Under the pieces are notes generated by a model that worked only from the letters and a program-made list of their open reading frames with translations, had not been told where the DNA came from and made no database searches. 64,000 bases of DNA from the NCBI RefSeq assembly GCF_037977235.1, contig NZ_CP150276.1, forward strand, positions 620,001 through 684,000, written 5' to 3'. This DNA comes from Paenibacillus sp. FSL K6-0276. Its GTDB lineage: Bacteria > Bacillota > Bacilli > Paenibacillales > Paenibacillaceae. The position numbers and the translations under genes were made by a program. Numbering within the stretch: position 1 is the stretch's first letter; every line of letters starts with the position of its first letter. Positions 63,605-64,000 of this stretch are shown in pieces.

Positions 63605-64000
63605 GATATTCTTTTAATTCTTGGAACGTACATTGTGAATCTTATTGTGACATTTACTGTTGGTTACATTATTTCGAAATTGTTTTCTGTGAGCGCTAAT
63701 CCAGTAGGTGAAGGATTCAATGGTAATTTTGCCGATGCACTTCCGACGTTCTTGAAAATGATCCCAATGCTGTTTGGCGAAGAATTAATAACGATACTTC
63801 CATTCTTAGTCATTCTAGCTTTTGGAGTTAAAAAACTTAAAATGAGTAGAAAGTCTGCGATAATCTTAGCTTGCGTAGGATCAGCGATTTTATTTGGTGC
63901 ATACCATTTACAAACGTATAATTGGAATAGTGTTCAAGCCATTATTGGTATTGGTATTGCACGTATCGTTTTGCTCTATCCATACCTTAAGACTAAAAAT
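63605..64000 (+). CDS. CPBP-family intramembrane protease, partial
   Basis: Frame open from 63605 (GAT after a TAA) to the window end. It has hydrophobic segments, GEELITILPFLVILAF (CPBP motif 1, EE kept, the usual Arg replaced) and GAYHLQTYNWNSVQ (motif 2, His kept) as in bacteriocin-associated CPBP proteins. The N-terminal part that should precede this is missing (family members usually have about 100 more residues), so the gene is 5'-truncated at the AT-rich junction and cut by the window edge. Possible GTG at 63635. Probably a relic or immunity-type protein. Confidence 0.6.

Noticed and set aside
51176..64000. A phage or integrative element with its own integrase, or a defence system
   Set aside because: No recombinase, replication, conjugation, nuclease or toxin gene could be recognised in this interval; only attachment-like repeats support mobility.

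Overview
The window looks like the chromosome of a spore-forming, low-to-mid GC Gram-positive of the Paenibacillus type. This is inferred from gene content and protein style: an EcsAB transporter, a CGC-type bacilliredoxin, a GsaB-like HemL, LCP and DedA proteins, two secreted proteins with copper-amine-oxidase-like stalk domains, a DUF58/transglutaminase pair next to guaA, strong AGGAGG ribosome sites and frequent TTG/GTG starts. No rRNA, tRNA, CRISPR array or phage structural gene was seen.

Left part (1-12.4 kb): a divergent MarR/MFS efflux pair, ecsA-ecsB, a BaiN-type flavoprotein, an orphan sporulation-kinase-like histidine kinase, a bacilliredoxin, nadE, an alpha/beta hydrolase, acpS, and a mutY with an odd charged N-terminal extension and an apparent C-terminal frameshift. 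From 12.4 to 14.8 kb lies a repeat-rich strip. A complete IS4-family element (12629-14155, 9-bp target duplication) sits inside one copy of a palindromic repeat family, followed by a 7-bp tandem array of about 11.7 copies and a 16-bp tandem array.

Middle part (14.8-51.2 kb): ordinary housekeeping and envelope genes. These include sodA, lepB-type signal peptidase, queG, yneF, folE, a DUF2935-superoxide dismutase fusion, an IclR regulator, aconitase, an amidase-domain protein, ddl, uvsE, an inositol-phosphatase-family protein, a GDSL hydrolase, peptide deformylase, hemL/gsaB, an LCP ligase, a Bcp peroxiredoxin, a giant 1429-residue acyl-CoA dehydratase activase-type protein, a WYL regulator, DedA, a polysaccharide deacetylase, DUF58 plus transglutaminase, and guaA.

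Right part (51.2-64 kb) is accessory DNA attached to the 3' end of guaA. The guaA 3' end occurs three times: the intact gene (to 51175), a diverged copy with its own matching terminator (54613-54726), and a decayed copy (63146-63229). These bracket two modules. Module 1 is a visibly AT-richer nucleoside-catabolism set: deoD, a decayed membrane-protein gene, deoB and a GntR/HutC regulator. Module 2 is a sugar-utilisation set: a type-B carboxylesterase, an AraC regulator fused to a GH39-like glycosidase, a GPH sugar symporter, a GH3 glycosidase and a beta-phosphoglucomutase-like HAD protein. Beyond the third copy is AT-rich wreckage: a TPR-type regulator fragment and a 5'-truncated CPBP intramembrane protease. 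The guaA 3' end is a known integration target for genomic islands, so the arrangement reads as tandem island accretion. No integrase is visible in the window.
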